A stretch of DNA of 12,895 nucleotides from Bacillota bacterium. Lineage in GTDB: Bacteria; Bacillota_A; Clostridia; Tissierellales; Peptoniphilaceae. Of this stretch, positions 6,029 through 12,342 are shown in pieces. Positions within the stretch are counted from its first letter, which is position 1; the number at the start of each line of letters is the position of its first letter. The notes beneath the pieces are model-generated. The model ran no database searches. It was not told the origin of the DNA and saw only the letters and a list, made by a program, of their open reading frames with translations. The position numbers and the translations under genes are program-made. The stretch spans positions 1-12,895 of the forward strand of contig JAEZWK010000011.1 in NCBI GenBank assembly GCA_023443045.1, in the 5' to 3' direction.

Positions 6029-6250
6029 ATGGAAAATAATATTAGAGTGCTTAGAAGATCATTAGGTTTATCTCAACATAGACTCGGCAAAAAAGTTGGC
6101 GTTTCTAGAATTACAATCAATTATATAGAAAACGAAAAAACTATACCCAGTCTTTCTTTAGCCGATAAAATAGCAAATGCTCTAGACACTCCTTTAAATA
6201 AAGTATTTAAACTTGAATCTGATAATGATTTTGTTTTGTTAGCAGAGTAG
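6029..6250 (+). CDS. Small XRE-family helix-turn-helix regulator
   Basis: A 73-residue single-domain DNA-binding protein. The five-helix XRE/Cro fold spans about residues 3-62: IRVLRRSLGLSQHRLGKKVG, VSRITINYIENEKTIPSL, then the closing helices LADKIANALDTPLNKVFKLE. SQHRLGKKVGVSRITINYIE holds the helix-turn-helix, with the second helix around 26-34. There is no sensor domain; proteins this short usually act as constitutive or partner-controlled repressors. GGGAGG at 6019-6024 gives a strong ribosome site. The gene has its own promoter and lies between the membrane-protein gene and the nitroreductase gene (26-base gap), so it may control either or itself; no operator sequence could be defined. 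Confidence 0.88.
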   Translation: MENNIRVLRRSLGLSQHRLGKKVGVSRITINYIENEKTIPSLSLADKIANALDTPLNKVFKLESDNDFVLLAE

Positions 6251-6265
6251 TGGGTATTAAATAAT

Positions 6266-6272
6266 AAGGAGG
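6266..6272 (+). promoter_or_regulatory. Full-consensus ribosome binding site of the nitroreductase gene
   Basis: AAGGAGG is four bases before the ATG at 6277 and is the best Shine-Dalgarno match in the window. The 26-base gap after the XRE gene shows no clear separate promoter; a weak TTGTTT-18-TATTAA arrangement at the end of the XRE gene is not convincing. Confidence 0.65.
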
Positions 6273-6276
6273 TATT

Positions 6277-6837
6277 ATGATAGAGCTATTAAAACAAAGA
6301 AGATCTAACTACAATTTAGAAAAAAATATTCCAATTTCTGATGACGAATTAAAAAAACTAATAGTAGATATTACCTCTTTAGTTCCGGATGCATTTAATA
6401 TGCAAAGCGCAAGAGTAGTCACACTATTAGATAAAAGTCACGAAGATTTTTGGGATATAGTTTATGATAGTTTTGGAGGCAAAGTTAAAGAAGAAAAACT
6501 AGCTCCATTTAAAAAAGCAAAAGGAACGATTCTTTATTTTATCGACGAAGATGTAGTAAATAAAATGGCAAACGAATTCCCATCATATAGTGAAAATTTT
6601 CCTATTTGGGCTAATCACGCAAATGCTATGCTACAGTTTGCTATGTGGACGGCGCTAAGAGAAAAAAATATAGGCGCATCCTTACAACATTATAATCCAG
6701 TTATCGATGAAAATGTAAAAACTAAATTCAACATTCCAGCAAATTTTAAACTTATTGCTGAAATGCCCTTTGGCGGAATAGCTGAAGAAGCTCCATTCAA
6801 AGAAAAAAACGGAGAAAAAAGAGTAGAATTCAAATAA
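6277..6837 (+). CDS. Nitroreductase-family protein, Frm2/Hbn1 type
   Basis: A 186-residue FMN-dependent oxidoreductase of the nitroreductase superfamily, in the subgroup also known from yeast Frm2 and Hbn1. Marks are the N-terminal RRS (8-10) that contacts flavin phosphate, PDAFNMQSARVV (37-48), NFPIWANHANAMLQFAMWTA (107-126) and GASLQHYNPVID (133-144), followed by MPFGG (163-167). Length and order match the subgroup. Such enzymes reduce nitro compounds or quinones with NAD(P)H as cytosolic dimers; the true substrate is usually unknown. It follows the XRE gene on the same strand and ends at a hairpin terminator. A link to oxidative or electrophile stress under the XRE regulator is inference. 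Confidence 0.9.
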   Translation: MIELLKQRRSNYNLEKNIPISDDELKKLIVDITSLVPDAFNMQSARVVTLLDKSHEDFWDIVYDSFGGKVKEEKLAPFKKAKGTILYFIDEDVVNKMANEFPSYSENFPIWANHANAMLQFAMWTALREKNIGASLQHYNPVIDENVKTKFNIPANFKLIAEMPFGGIAEEAPFKEKNGEKRVEFK

Positions 6838-6838
6838 A

Positions 6839-6870
6839 AGAGAGCCTTTCACGGCTCCCTTTTTATTTTT
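6839..6870. terminator. Bidirectional intrinsic terminator between convergent operons
   Basis: AGAGAGCC (6839-6846), a six-base loop and GGCTCCCT (6853-6860) form an eight-pair stem with one weak pair (A-C on the plus strand, G-U on the minus strand). On the plus strand it is followed by TTTTTATTTTT, on the minus strand by TTTTATTTG. It can end the nitroreductase transcript and the ricT operon; the minus-strand stop codon at 6863-6865 lies in the T-tract. Confidence 0.85.
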
Positions 6871-8221
6871 CATCTTTTCTTTTGTAATATTTCTTCTCTC
6901 GCGTATTTTTAGTATTTTCTTCTGGTCCCTTTTTTCTAAATTTCTCTTTTATCCTATTTTTAGCATCTTGCCTTTTTTCATCAAGTTCTCTATGCATCTT
7001 TTCTTCTGATGCATCTTTTTTTACATAATGCTTTTTAGGTCTAGACTTAAATGATTTCTTTTCCCTGTTAGGATTATTTTCTACATGATCTCTTTCTTCA
7101 TTTTTGTGAGAATTATCTTCTTTTAGATTTACTTTTGGTACATATTTCTTTTTGTGTCTAGAGTGTTTTTCTCTATGATTTTCTCTGTGGTTGTCTCTAT
7201 GGTTATCTCTATGGTTTTCTTTGTGAATTTTTTTAGAATTTTCTTTATTTTCTACACTGATTTCTACATTTTCTATTTCTTCTAATTTTTCTACATCATC
7301 CAACTCATCTTCTTTTATAAGTTTTAGAAGCTCTTCTTCATCAAGATTTTCCTCATAATCAAAAGTAAATATATCTATAATCTCATCTTCTTTAATCGTT
7401 CTATTATGACAGTATTCAAACTTTTCAATTTCACTTATATTAAAAATTGCTATTTCTGGCAAATCTTCTTTTTCGATCTTTATTTTTACATTATCCTTCA
7501 TAGGATACACTTCTATAATCTCTCCTACTCCGCGTGGTGTTCTTACGCGTGAACCGACTGTTGGGAGCTCGGATTTTTTTTCTTTATACCAATCATCTTC
7601 ATATTGCAAACAACACATAAGTCTGCCGCACATTCCAGAAATTTTTGCAGGATTTAGTGAAATATTTTGGTTTTTAGCCATGGTAACACTCACACTACCA
7701 AAATCGTGCAGAAATTTTTTACAACACAATTCTCTCCCACAAGGGCCAATTCCCCCCACCAATTTTGCCTCATCACGCACACCTATCTGTCTGAGTTCGA
7801 TACGAGTCCTATAATTTCGAGCCAAATCTTTTACTAGCTCTCTAAAATCTACCCTATCCTCAGCTGTGAAGATAAATAATAATTTATCACGTAAAAATGT
7901 GTATGAAGCCTCTAAAAGATTCATATCTAGATTGTGCTTTATTACAAGCTCCTTACATACTTGAAGAGCTTTATGTGAATCTATAATATTTTTTCTATAT
8001 CTATCTAAATCCTCTTCTGTTGCTTTTCTTATAATTGGTTTTAATTCATAATTTATTTCATCATCATCCACTAGCTTTGAACTCTTCTTACAAAAACCAA
8101 TTTCAACTCCCTTGGATGTCTCTACCAAAACTGCATCTTTTACATCTATATTAAAATCTAAAGAATCAAAAACATATACTTTGCCATTGTTCTTAAATTG
8201 TACTCCTACGACTTTAGGCAT
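6863..8221 (-). CDS. ricT: RicT (YaaT/PSP1-domain) with long charged repetitive C-terminal tail
   Basis: A 452-residue homologue of B. subtilis YaaT/RicT, the PSP1-domain subunit of the RicA-RicF-RicT complex that carries Fe-S clusters and affects RNase Y and mRNA maturation. The conserved core covers about 1-270: VVGVQF near the start, GGIGPCGRELCC (156-167) and NPAKISGMCGRLMCCLQYE (190-208), with Cys161, Cys166, Cys167, Cys198, Cys203 and Cys204 as likely cluster ligands. The Bacillus protein ends near 275; here about 175 residues follow. These are an acidic stretch (about 275-325), then a basic His/Lys/Arg/Asn-rich tail with a four-residue repeat at 336-353. The start overlaps holB by 16 bases; AAGGAGAG at 8244-8237 is the ribosome site. 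It is the last gene of the minus operon. The next Bacillus gene, yabA, is absent here. Confidence 0.92.
   Translation of the reverse strand: MPKVVGVQFKNNGKVYVFDSLDFNIDVKDAVLVETSKGVEIGFCKKSSKLVDDDEINYELKPIIRKATEEDLDRYRKNIIDSHKALQVCKELVIKHNLDMNLLEASYTFLRDKLLFIFTAEDRVDFRELVKDLARNYRTRIELRQIGVRDEAKLVGGIGPCGRELCCKKFLHDFGSVSVTMAKNQNISLNPAKISGMCGRLMCCLQYEDDWYKEKKSELPTVGSRVRTPRGVGEIIEVYPMKDNVKIKIEKEDLPEIAIFNISEIEKFEYCHNRTIKEDEIIDIFTFDYEENLDEEELLKLIKEDELDDVEKLEEIENVEISVENKENSKKIHKENHRDNHRDNHRENHREKHSRHKKKYVPKVNLKEDNSHKNEERDHVENNPNREKKSFKSRPKKHYVKKDASEEKMHRELDEKRQDAKNRIKEKFRKKGPEENTKNTREKKYYKRKDEK
7163..7225 (-). repeat. 12-base in-frame repeat encoding HRDN/HREN units in RicT
   Basis: On the minus strand, four to five copies of a 12-base unit encode HRDNHRDNHRENHREKH in the RicT tail. 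The unit length is a multiple of three, so copy number can change without a frameshift. Such a His/Arg-rich track could bind metal or RNA. Confidence 0.75.
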
Positions 8222-9075
8222 CTTAAAATTTTATTTCTCTCCTTAATTAAATTTAAAATCAAAATCTTTTCATTTCTATTGGTATCTAAATTTTTTAAAG
8301 TATAATCTAAAATTTTGATCATATTTGCTGCAAATAAATAATCCGCACCAATTTTTTTTATAACTATTTCGCTTTCTTTAAAATGTGACACTTCACCACT
8401 TAAAATTTTTATTATCCCCTTGAGCACAAAATTAGTATATATAATTCTCTTTTTGAAATCATCTTTAAGAAAAGATTCATAAACACTTATTTTTCCCATA
8501 TCTTCTCCAATTAAAAAGTCGATAGAGAAATTATACATATCTTCCATAGAAATGTTATCAAATTTCTTTAAGTTTAAATAACTTCCTCCAGATAATTCAT
8601 ACTCATAGTCAGTAATATTTCTTTCGAATAAATAATTTAGCTCAGCCTTAGTAAGCGCTTTAAAACTAAATTCTATTAATCGGCTTAAAATAGTTGACAG
8701 AAGATTATATTTTTTGTGAGTGATAAGAATTATATAATCATTTTTAACAGGCTCTTCCAATAATTTCAAGAGTGCATTCTGCGCTTCCTCATTCATATTG
8801 TGGGCGTTATTTATGATTAGTATCTTTTGTTCACCGCTAAAAGCTTTAATACTCGAGAATTTTATTGCATCTCTTATTTTATCTATATTAATGAGTTTTT
8901 CACCTTCAATATAATGAAAGTTTGGTGAATTTAATAAATTTTTTACTTTTAGAATATCACTTGCAAAATCAAATGCAACTTCTTTTTTTTTAATTCCTTC
9001 TATTCCACTAAAAAGAAAGCTTCCCCCATCTTTTAGAGAAACTAACTTTTTTCTAATATCCTCATGTAGAATCAT
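8206..9075 (-). CDS. holB: DNA polymerase III delta' subunit, short form without zinc cysteines
   Basis: A 289-residue clamp-loader subunit. The AAA+ core shows a degenerate P-loop FSGIEGIKKKE (22-32), without the usual GKT/S, as expected for the non-ATP-hydrolysing delta' subunit. NEEAQNALLKLLEEP (95-109) and LLSTILSRLIEFSF (125-138) are the clearest family marks, the latter corresponding to the SRC/sensor region with Ser-Arg-Leu. The zinc-binding four-cysteine module usually found between the P-loop and the Walker B region is missing; only a short linker is there (43-50). The C-terminal collar domain is weakly conserved. It acts in the replisome with delta and DnaX to load the sliding clamp. 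The start overlaps the darA stop (TAATG on the minus strand) and lacks its own ribosome site, so coupling is likely; the stop overlaps ricT. The place in the operon supports the call. Confidence 0.9.
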   Translation of the reverse strand: MILHEDIRKKLVSLKDGGSFLFSGIEGIKKKEVAFDFASDILKVKNLLNSPNFHYIEGEKLINIDKIRDAIKFSSIKAFSGEQKILIINNAHNMNEEAQNALLKLLEEPVKNDYIILITHKKYNLLSTILSRLIEFSFKALTKAELNYLFERNITDYEYELSGGSYLNLKKFDNISMEDMYNFSIDFLIGEDMGKISVYESFLKDDFKKRIIYTNFVLKGIIKILSGEVSHFKESEIVIKKIGADYLFAANMIKILDYTLKNLDTNRNEKILILNLIKERNKILRCLKS

Positions 9076-9401
9076 TAAATTCTGATAAATTTATCTACAT
9101 CTAATACAAAAACTGTTGCGCCGCCTACTTTTACATCAAGTGGATATGGAATAAATGCATCACCTGGCATAGTTACAGTTAGAAGTGAAGTTGTTATTTG
9201 TCTTGTCTTACAATTTTTCTCTATAATTTCTAATGCACAATCTAACTCGTCATCTTCTACCCCTATGAAAAGTGTGGTGTTTCCCGCTTTCAAAAAACCA
9301 CCAGATGTAGCTAATTTTGTTAAACGAAATTGTTTTTCAGTTAATTCATCTACTAATGGATTAACATCTTCATCTTGAACTATACATACTAAAAGTTTCA
9401 T
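9075..9401 (-). CDS. darA: PII-like cyclic-di-AMP receptor DarA/PstA (YaaQ)
   Basis: A 108-residue PII-like protein, near the usual 109. MKLLVCIVQDEDVNPLVDEL, FRLTKLATSGGFLKAGNTTL (25-44) and PYPLDVKVGGATVFVLDVDK (85-104) are hallmark stretches. Residues of the known c-di-AMP pocket appear to be present (Arg26, Thr28, Phe36, Asn41, Gly47). The protein forms trimers that bind c-di-AMP in the cytosol; the downstream target is unsettled in Bacillus and Staphylococcus. GGAGGG at 9410-9405 is a strong ribosome site. It sits between tmk and holB as in Bacillus, where yaaR would follow; yaaR is absent here. Confidence 0.94.
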   Translation of the reverse strand: MKLLVCIVQDEDVNPLVDELTEKQFRLTKLATSGGFLKAGNTTLFIGVEDDELDCALEIIEKNCKTRQITTSLLTVTMPGDAFIPYPLDVKVGGATVFVLDVDKFIRI

Positions 9402-9412
9402 ATTCCCTCCAA

Positions 9413-10018
9413 TTACATATTTTCTTTTATAATCGAAAATGCTTCTTCTAAAATCTCTTCTTTTGATTTATTAGCATCTATGACTACTTTGTCAGTATCT
9501 TCTGAAATGAATTGTCTATATGCATCTTCCAATCTTTTGTGAAAATCTAAATCTCTTTGTTCTAGTCTATCCAAATCTTTTTGTGTTTTTTTTCTAGATA
9601 TACCATCTTTGGAATCCATCATCAAAACTATCGTAAGGTCGGGTCTAAAACCATAAATACCAAAATCATTTATCATTTCTACCTTTTTTGGATCAAGCCC
9701 TAACCCATAACCCTGATATGCAATGGAACTCAAAATAAATCTATCGGCTAATATGATATCATTTTCATCTATCTTTTCTTTTACTTTTCGTACATTTTCA
9801 CATCTCATAGCAGCAAACAAAAGCGCTTCTGTCTCATGTGTCATATCAAGCGAAGGATCTAACAAAATATCTCTTAGCTTTTCTCCTACTTCAGTTCCAC
9901 CGGGTTCTCTAAAAGCATAAAAACTTATATTATTTTCAGTAAATTTATTTTTAAGTCCATTTACTAGAGTTGTTTTTCCTGTGCCATCCGGCCCTTCTAT
10001 AACTACAAAAATTCCCAT
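9413..10018 (-). CDS. tmk: Thymidylate kinase
   Basis: A 201-residue dTMP kinase making dTDP from dTMP and ATP in DNA precursor synthesis. The P-loop is GPDGTGKTT (9-17); REPGGTEVGEKLRDILL (37-53) contains the dTMP-binding segment; ADRFILSSIAYQG (91-103) carries the DR(Y/F) motif; and the RLEQRDLDFHKRLEDAY stretch is the LID and following helix. Length is normal. The ATG at 10018 is fixed by the conserved MGxFxxxEGPDG start, yet no Shine-Dalgarno sequence precedes it. The SLH gene stop is only five bases upstream, so translation probably depends on reinitiation from the SLH gene. It is followed by darA after 11 bases. Confidence 0.96.
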   Translation of the reverse strand: MGIFVVIEGPDGTGKTTLVNGLKNKFTENNISFYAFREPGGTEVGEKLRDILLDPSLDMTHETEALLFAAMRCENVRKVKEKIDENDIILADRFILSSIAYQGYGLGLDPKKVEMINDFGIYGFRPDLTIVLMMDSKDGISRKKTQKDLDRLEQRDLDFHKRLEDAYRQFISEDTDKVVIDANKSKEEILEEAFSIIKENM

Positions 10019-10023
10019 AACTA

Positions 10024-10992
10024 TTAATTAGACTGCAATAGAATATGATAAAAATACTCATGTGACTTAGGAACGTCGTTAAAACCTTTGAAATTAGAAA
10101 TATTATTATTTATTTCTGAGACGTCAATCTTCATTCCGCGCACATATGTCAAAATACTTGCAAGTTCCGCTCTTGTGATTTTTCTATCTGCTTCATTTGG
10201 ATTTTTGATAGCTTTTAGAAATCCATCTACATAAGCTCTTTCCATAAAACCGCGTGCCCAATGATTTTTTAAGCTTAAAGAGTCGCCAGGAAGAGCAGTG
10301 TATGATTTAAATCTCATAAGAATAGTTACAGCCTCAGCTATTGTCATCTCTTTTTCTGGCATCATATTACCAAACTCATCACCAGTTAAATATCCACTCT
10401 TTTGACAGAAAAGCATAGCAGCTTCATACCAGCTAGCACCTATAAAAGCACTTTCTCCGGTAGCTAATCTCTGAATCATAACTGCAAATTCAGCTCTTGT
10501 AATAGGCTTTTCAGGATTGAAATTTCCAAATTCATCACCTGTAAAAAGTTTAACCCCACTTACTTCTCCGCCATTAAATTTAAAACCATTTAAAGCTCGA
10601 ACAAGTAAATCATAATCATAATGTCCGGTTCTAGAATTATATGAATCAAGAGCGATTCTAGCTTGTTTTATAGCATCTGCATAGCCTGGTTTTTTTTCAT
10701 AAGTTTCGATTAAGTTTCTCAACTGATTGGCAGTGGAGATCTCTTCTTTTAGAATTCTTTCTTCGTGTTCTTTTTCAAGTCTCTCTTCGTTTTTCCTTCT
10801 TTCCTCTTCTTCTTTTCTCTTTTCTTCTTCTTCTTTTTGTTTTTCCTCTTCAGTTTTTTCACTATCATTCTTGTTATTTTCACCAGATGCATTGCTACTA
10901 TTTTCAGCCTTTATAGTGTAGTCTGAAATATTATTAAAACTAATTCCAAATGTCATCATAAATAATAATGTATAAAGTATTTTCTTTTTCAT
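10024..10992 (-). CDS. SLH-domain surface protein with coiled-coil linker
   Basis: A 322-residue predicted secreted protein. A basic-hydrophobic signal peptide (1-29, likely cut after IKA) is followed by an Asn/Ser linker and a Glu/Lys/Arg-rich coiled coil (44-87). Three S-layer homology units follow at about 148-195, 199-258 and 260-290; the first two share TGDEFGNxxPEKxxT (151-165 and 204-218), the third has KITRAELASIL. A FNDVP motif (304-308) opens a further short unit that ends 14 residues later. SLH domains bind pyruvylated secondary wall polymers, anchoring proteins to the cell surface. GAGGT at 11002-10998 is the ribosome site; the ATG is 3 bases after a small upstream gene. Its place in an operon with tmk, holB and ricT is unusual; its function beyond wall attachment cannot be read. 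Confidence 0.88.
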   Translation of the reverse strand: MKKKILYTLLFMMTFGISFNNISDYTIKAENSSNASGENNKNDSEKTEEEKQKEEEEKRKEEEERRKNEERLEKEHEERILKEEISTANQLRNLIETYEKKPGYADAIKQARIALDSYNSRTGHYDYDLLVRALNGFKFNGGEVSGVKLFTGDEFGNFNPEKPITRAEFAVMIQRLATGESAFIGASWYEAAMLFCQKSGYLTGDEFGNMMPEKEMTIAEAVTILMRFKSYTALPGDSLSLKNHWARGFMERAYVDGFLKAIKNPNEADRKITRAELASILTYVRGMKIDVSEINNNISNFKGFNDVPKSHEYFYHILLQSN

Positions 10993-10995
10993 AAT

Positions 10996-11097
10996 TTACC
11001 TCGTATTAATTAATAATTCAATCAATATTACGCCCATGCTCAAAGCCATAAGTACCGCTAAAGCCATGGCGATTATTTTATAACTTTTATTTTTCAT
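10996..11097 (-). CDS. 33-residue single-pass membrane peptide
   Basis: A short open frame running from ATG 11097-11095 to TAA 10998-10996. It encodes a basic start, MKNKSYK, then about 22 hydrophobic residues (IIAMALAVLMALSMGVILIELL), given here in two parts as residues 8-18 and 19-29, and a short polar tail, INTR. GAGGGG at 11107-11102 is a strong ribosome site four bases upstream. The start overlaps the flavin-reductase-like gene by 11 bases and the stop lies 3 bases before the SLH start, overlapping its ribosome site. This fit between neighbours supports a real gene. Tiny single-helix membrane proteins of this type (for example DUF4044 or Prli42-like) are widespread in Firmicutes; I cannot assign it to one of them. 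Confidence 0.7.
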   Translation of the reverse strand: MKNKSYKIIAMALAVLMALSMGVILIELLINTR

Positions 11098-11569
11098 AAA
11101 TCCCCTCTATGGTTCCGATATAACACATATGCGGATCCAGCGTTTCCTTAAAAATTTCATCTAGTTTTGAATCTAGATATTCTTTTTCTTTATAATCAAT
11201 TATATTTACAATCTTCAAGACAACGTTTAATTTTGCCTGATCTAAAATTATTTTTTCACCATCAGATGTGAATGTAAATCCAAATTTTTTATTTTTATCT
11301 TCATCTCTTCCAGAAACTGTACCAAAATATTTAGTAATTTCACGATTATCCACTGTGGCGATAGTAAAATAATCACTTTCGCTAATAAAATTATATGTGT
11401 GACGAGATTTTCTAACATAAACACAAAGAACTTCCTTATTGTAGAGAACTCCTCCAGTAAGCCAGCCACAAGTCATGCCATTTATATTTCCGTCCTTATT
11501 TTTAGCAAATAAAATAAAATCTTTATCTAAACATTTTTCCAATAAACTAGTTACTTTAAGATCTTTCAT
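11087..11569 (-). CDS. Flavin reductase-like FMN-binding split-barrel protein
   Basis: A 160-residue protein of the flavin reductase-like family. The N-terminal half carries NGMTCGWLTGGVLYNKEVLC and VYVRKSRHTYNFISESDYFT, the usual FMN-binding split-barrel pattern; SGRDEDKNKKFGF follows, and the end (HMCYIGTIEGIYEK) closes the barrel. Such proteins bind FMN in dimers and act in flavin or electron transfer; the partner is unknown. The start is ATG 11569, preceded by GGAGAGG at 11579-11573. A longer reading from ATG 11620 would begin inside the -35 box of the promoter and is rejected. It is the first gene of the seven-gene minus operon and overlaps the small membrane peptide gene by 11 bases. 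Confidence 0.85.
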   Translation of the reverse strand: MKDLKVTSLLEKCLDKDFILFAKNKDGNINGMTCGWLTGGVLYNKEVLCVYVRKSRHTYNFISESDYFTIATVDNREITKYFGTVSGRDEDKNKKFGFTFTSDGEKIILDQAKLNVVLKIVNIIDYKEKEYLDSKLDEIFKETLDPHMCYIGTIEGIYEK

Positions 11570-11591
11570 TTCCCTCTCCTTTATATCAATT

Positions 11592-11620
11592 ATTATAACA
11601 AATATTAGTTTTATTTTCAA
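11592..11620 (-). promoter_or_regulatory. Promoter of the minus-strand operon
   Basis: On the minus strand TTGAAA (11620-11615), a 17-base spacer and TATAAT (11597-11592), with TGT just before the -10, form a near-consensus sigma-A promoter. The expected start is near 11585, giving a leader of about 16 bases to ATG 11569. No other strong promoter was seen in the operon, so tmk, holB and ricT may depend on it. Confidence 0.78.
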
Positions 11621-11640
11621 TTAATCATCTTGAAAATAAA
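11610..11640. repeat. Inverted repeat holding two divergent -35 boxes
   Basis: TTTATTTTCAA (11610-11620) and TTGAAAATAAA (11630-11640) are perfect 11-base inverted copies with a nine-base gap. Each arm contains a TTGAAA -35 box, one for the minus operon and one for ung. It may be an operator or just mirrored promoter elements with flanking A-tracts. Confidence 0.7.
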
Positions 11641-11658
11641 TAGAAATTCTAGTAATAT
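11630..11658 (+). promoter_or_regulatory. Promoter of ung
   Basis: TTGAAA (11630-11635), a 17-base spacer and TAATAT (11653-11658, four of six consensus bases). The expected start near 11665 falls on the ribosome site GGAGGG (11665-11670), so the leader would be about nine bases. Confidence 0.6.
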
Positions 11659-11673
11659 AAAAGCGGAGGGAAT

Positions 11674-12333
11674 ATGTTTTGTAACGACTGGAAATATATA
11701 TTAAAAGATTATTTAGAAAGTGAAAAATTTAAAAATACCATATCAAATTTAGAAGAATTATATAAAATAAAAAACATCTTCCCGGAAAAATGTGATGTGT
11801 TTCGAGCGTTTTCTCTTACCCCATTTAGAGAAGTAAAAGTGGTAATCATAGGTCAAGATCCATATCATACAAAAGGAGTAGCTGATGGGCTTGCTTTTTC
11901 TAGTAGACAAAGTAAAATCCCACCTTCTCTAAAAAATATCTATAAAGAACTAAATAGAGATTTAAATATAGAAAATACCACGAGTGATCTTACTCCGTGG
12001 GCAAAACAAGGAATTTTATTACTAAATAAAACCCTCACCGTAGAGGAATCTAAACCCAAAGCCCATGCCAATTCACCTCTTCTAAACTGGGAATGTTTTA
12101 CAAATTTTGTTATAAAAAAACTCTCAGAAAGAAATTATCCTATAATTTTTGTGCTTTGGGGAAATTACGCAAAAAAAATAAAGCCGATGATAGATTCTCA
12201 CCACTTCATTCTGGAATCATCTCACCCGAGTCCACTCTCATGTAACAGAGGATTTTTGGGAAGCGGTGTGTTTTCGAAAATAAATAAAATTTTAAAAAAC
12301 ATGGGCAAAACTGAAATAAATTTTAAAATCTAA
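11674..12333 (+). CDS. ung: Uracil-DNA glycosylase, family 1
   Basis: A 219-residue base-excision repair enzyme that removes uracil from DNA. The catalytic water-activating loop is GQDPYH (60-65, with Asp62), followed by VADGLAFSS (69-77) and the IPPSLKNIYKEL (82-93) helix. LTPWAKQGILLLNKTLTV (106-123) contains the LLLN strand with Asn118, the uracil-binding Asn. The DNA intercalation loop is HPSPLS (184-189, with His184). All key residues are present and length is close to the usual 220-230. The gene is transcribed away from the minus operon, starts after GGAGGG with a very short leader and is followed by a hydrolase gene 9 bases on. Confidence 0.96.
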   Translation: MFCNDWKYILKDYLESEKFKNTISNLEELYKIKNIFPEKCDVFRAFSLTPFREVKVVIIGQDPYHTKGVADGLAFSSRQSKIPPSLKNIYKELNRDLNIENTTSDLTPWAKQGILLLNKTLTVEESKPKAHANSPLLNWECFTNFVIKKLSERNYPIIFVLWGNYAKKIKPMIDSHHFILESSHPSPLSCNRGFLGSGVFSKINKILKNMGKTEINFKI

Positions 12334-12342
12334 GGAGATATT

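Noticed and set aside
7163..7225. Possible CRISPR or other non-coding repeat array
   Set aside because: The unit is 12 bases, without spacers, and stays in the ricT reading frame; it is a coding repeat.
10727..10921. Plus-strand Ser/Phe-rich open frame opposite the SLH gene
   Set aside because: It is the mirror of the Glu/Lys-rich coiled coil; no ribosome site, and the minus-strand frame has clear domains.
11570..11620. Longer N-terminus (17 extra residues) for the flavin-reductase-like protein
   Set aside because: The added stretch covers the -35, -10 and SD of the operon promoter and is not typical for the family.
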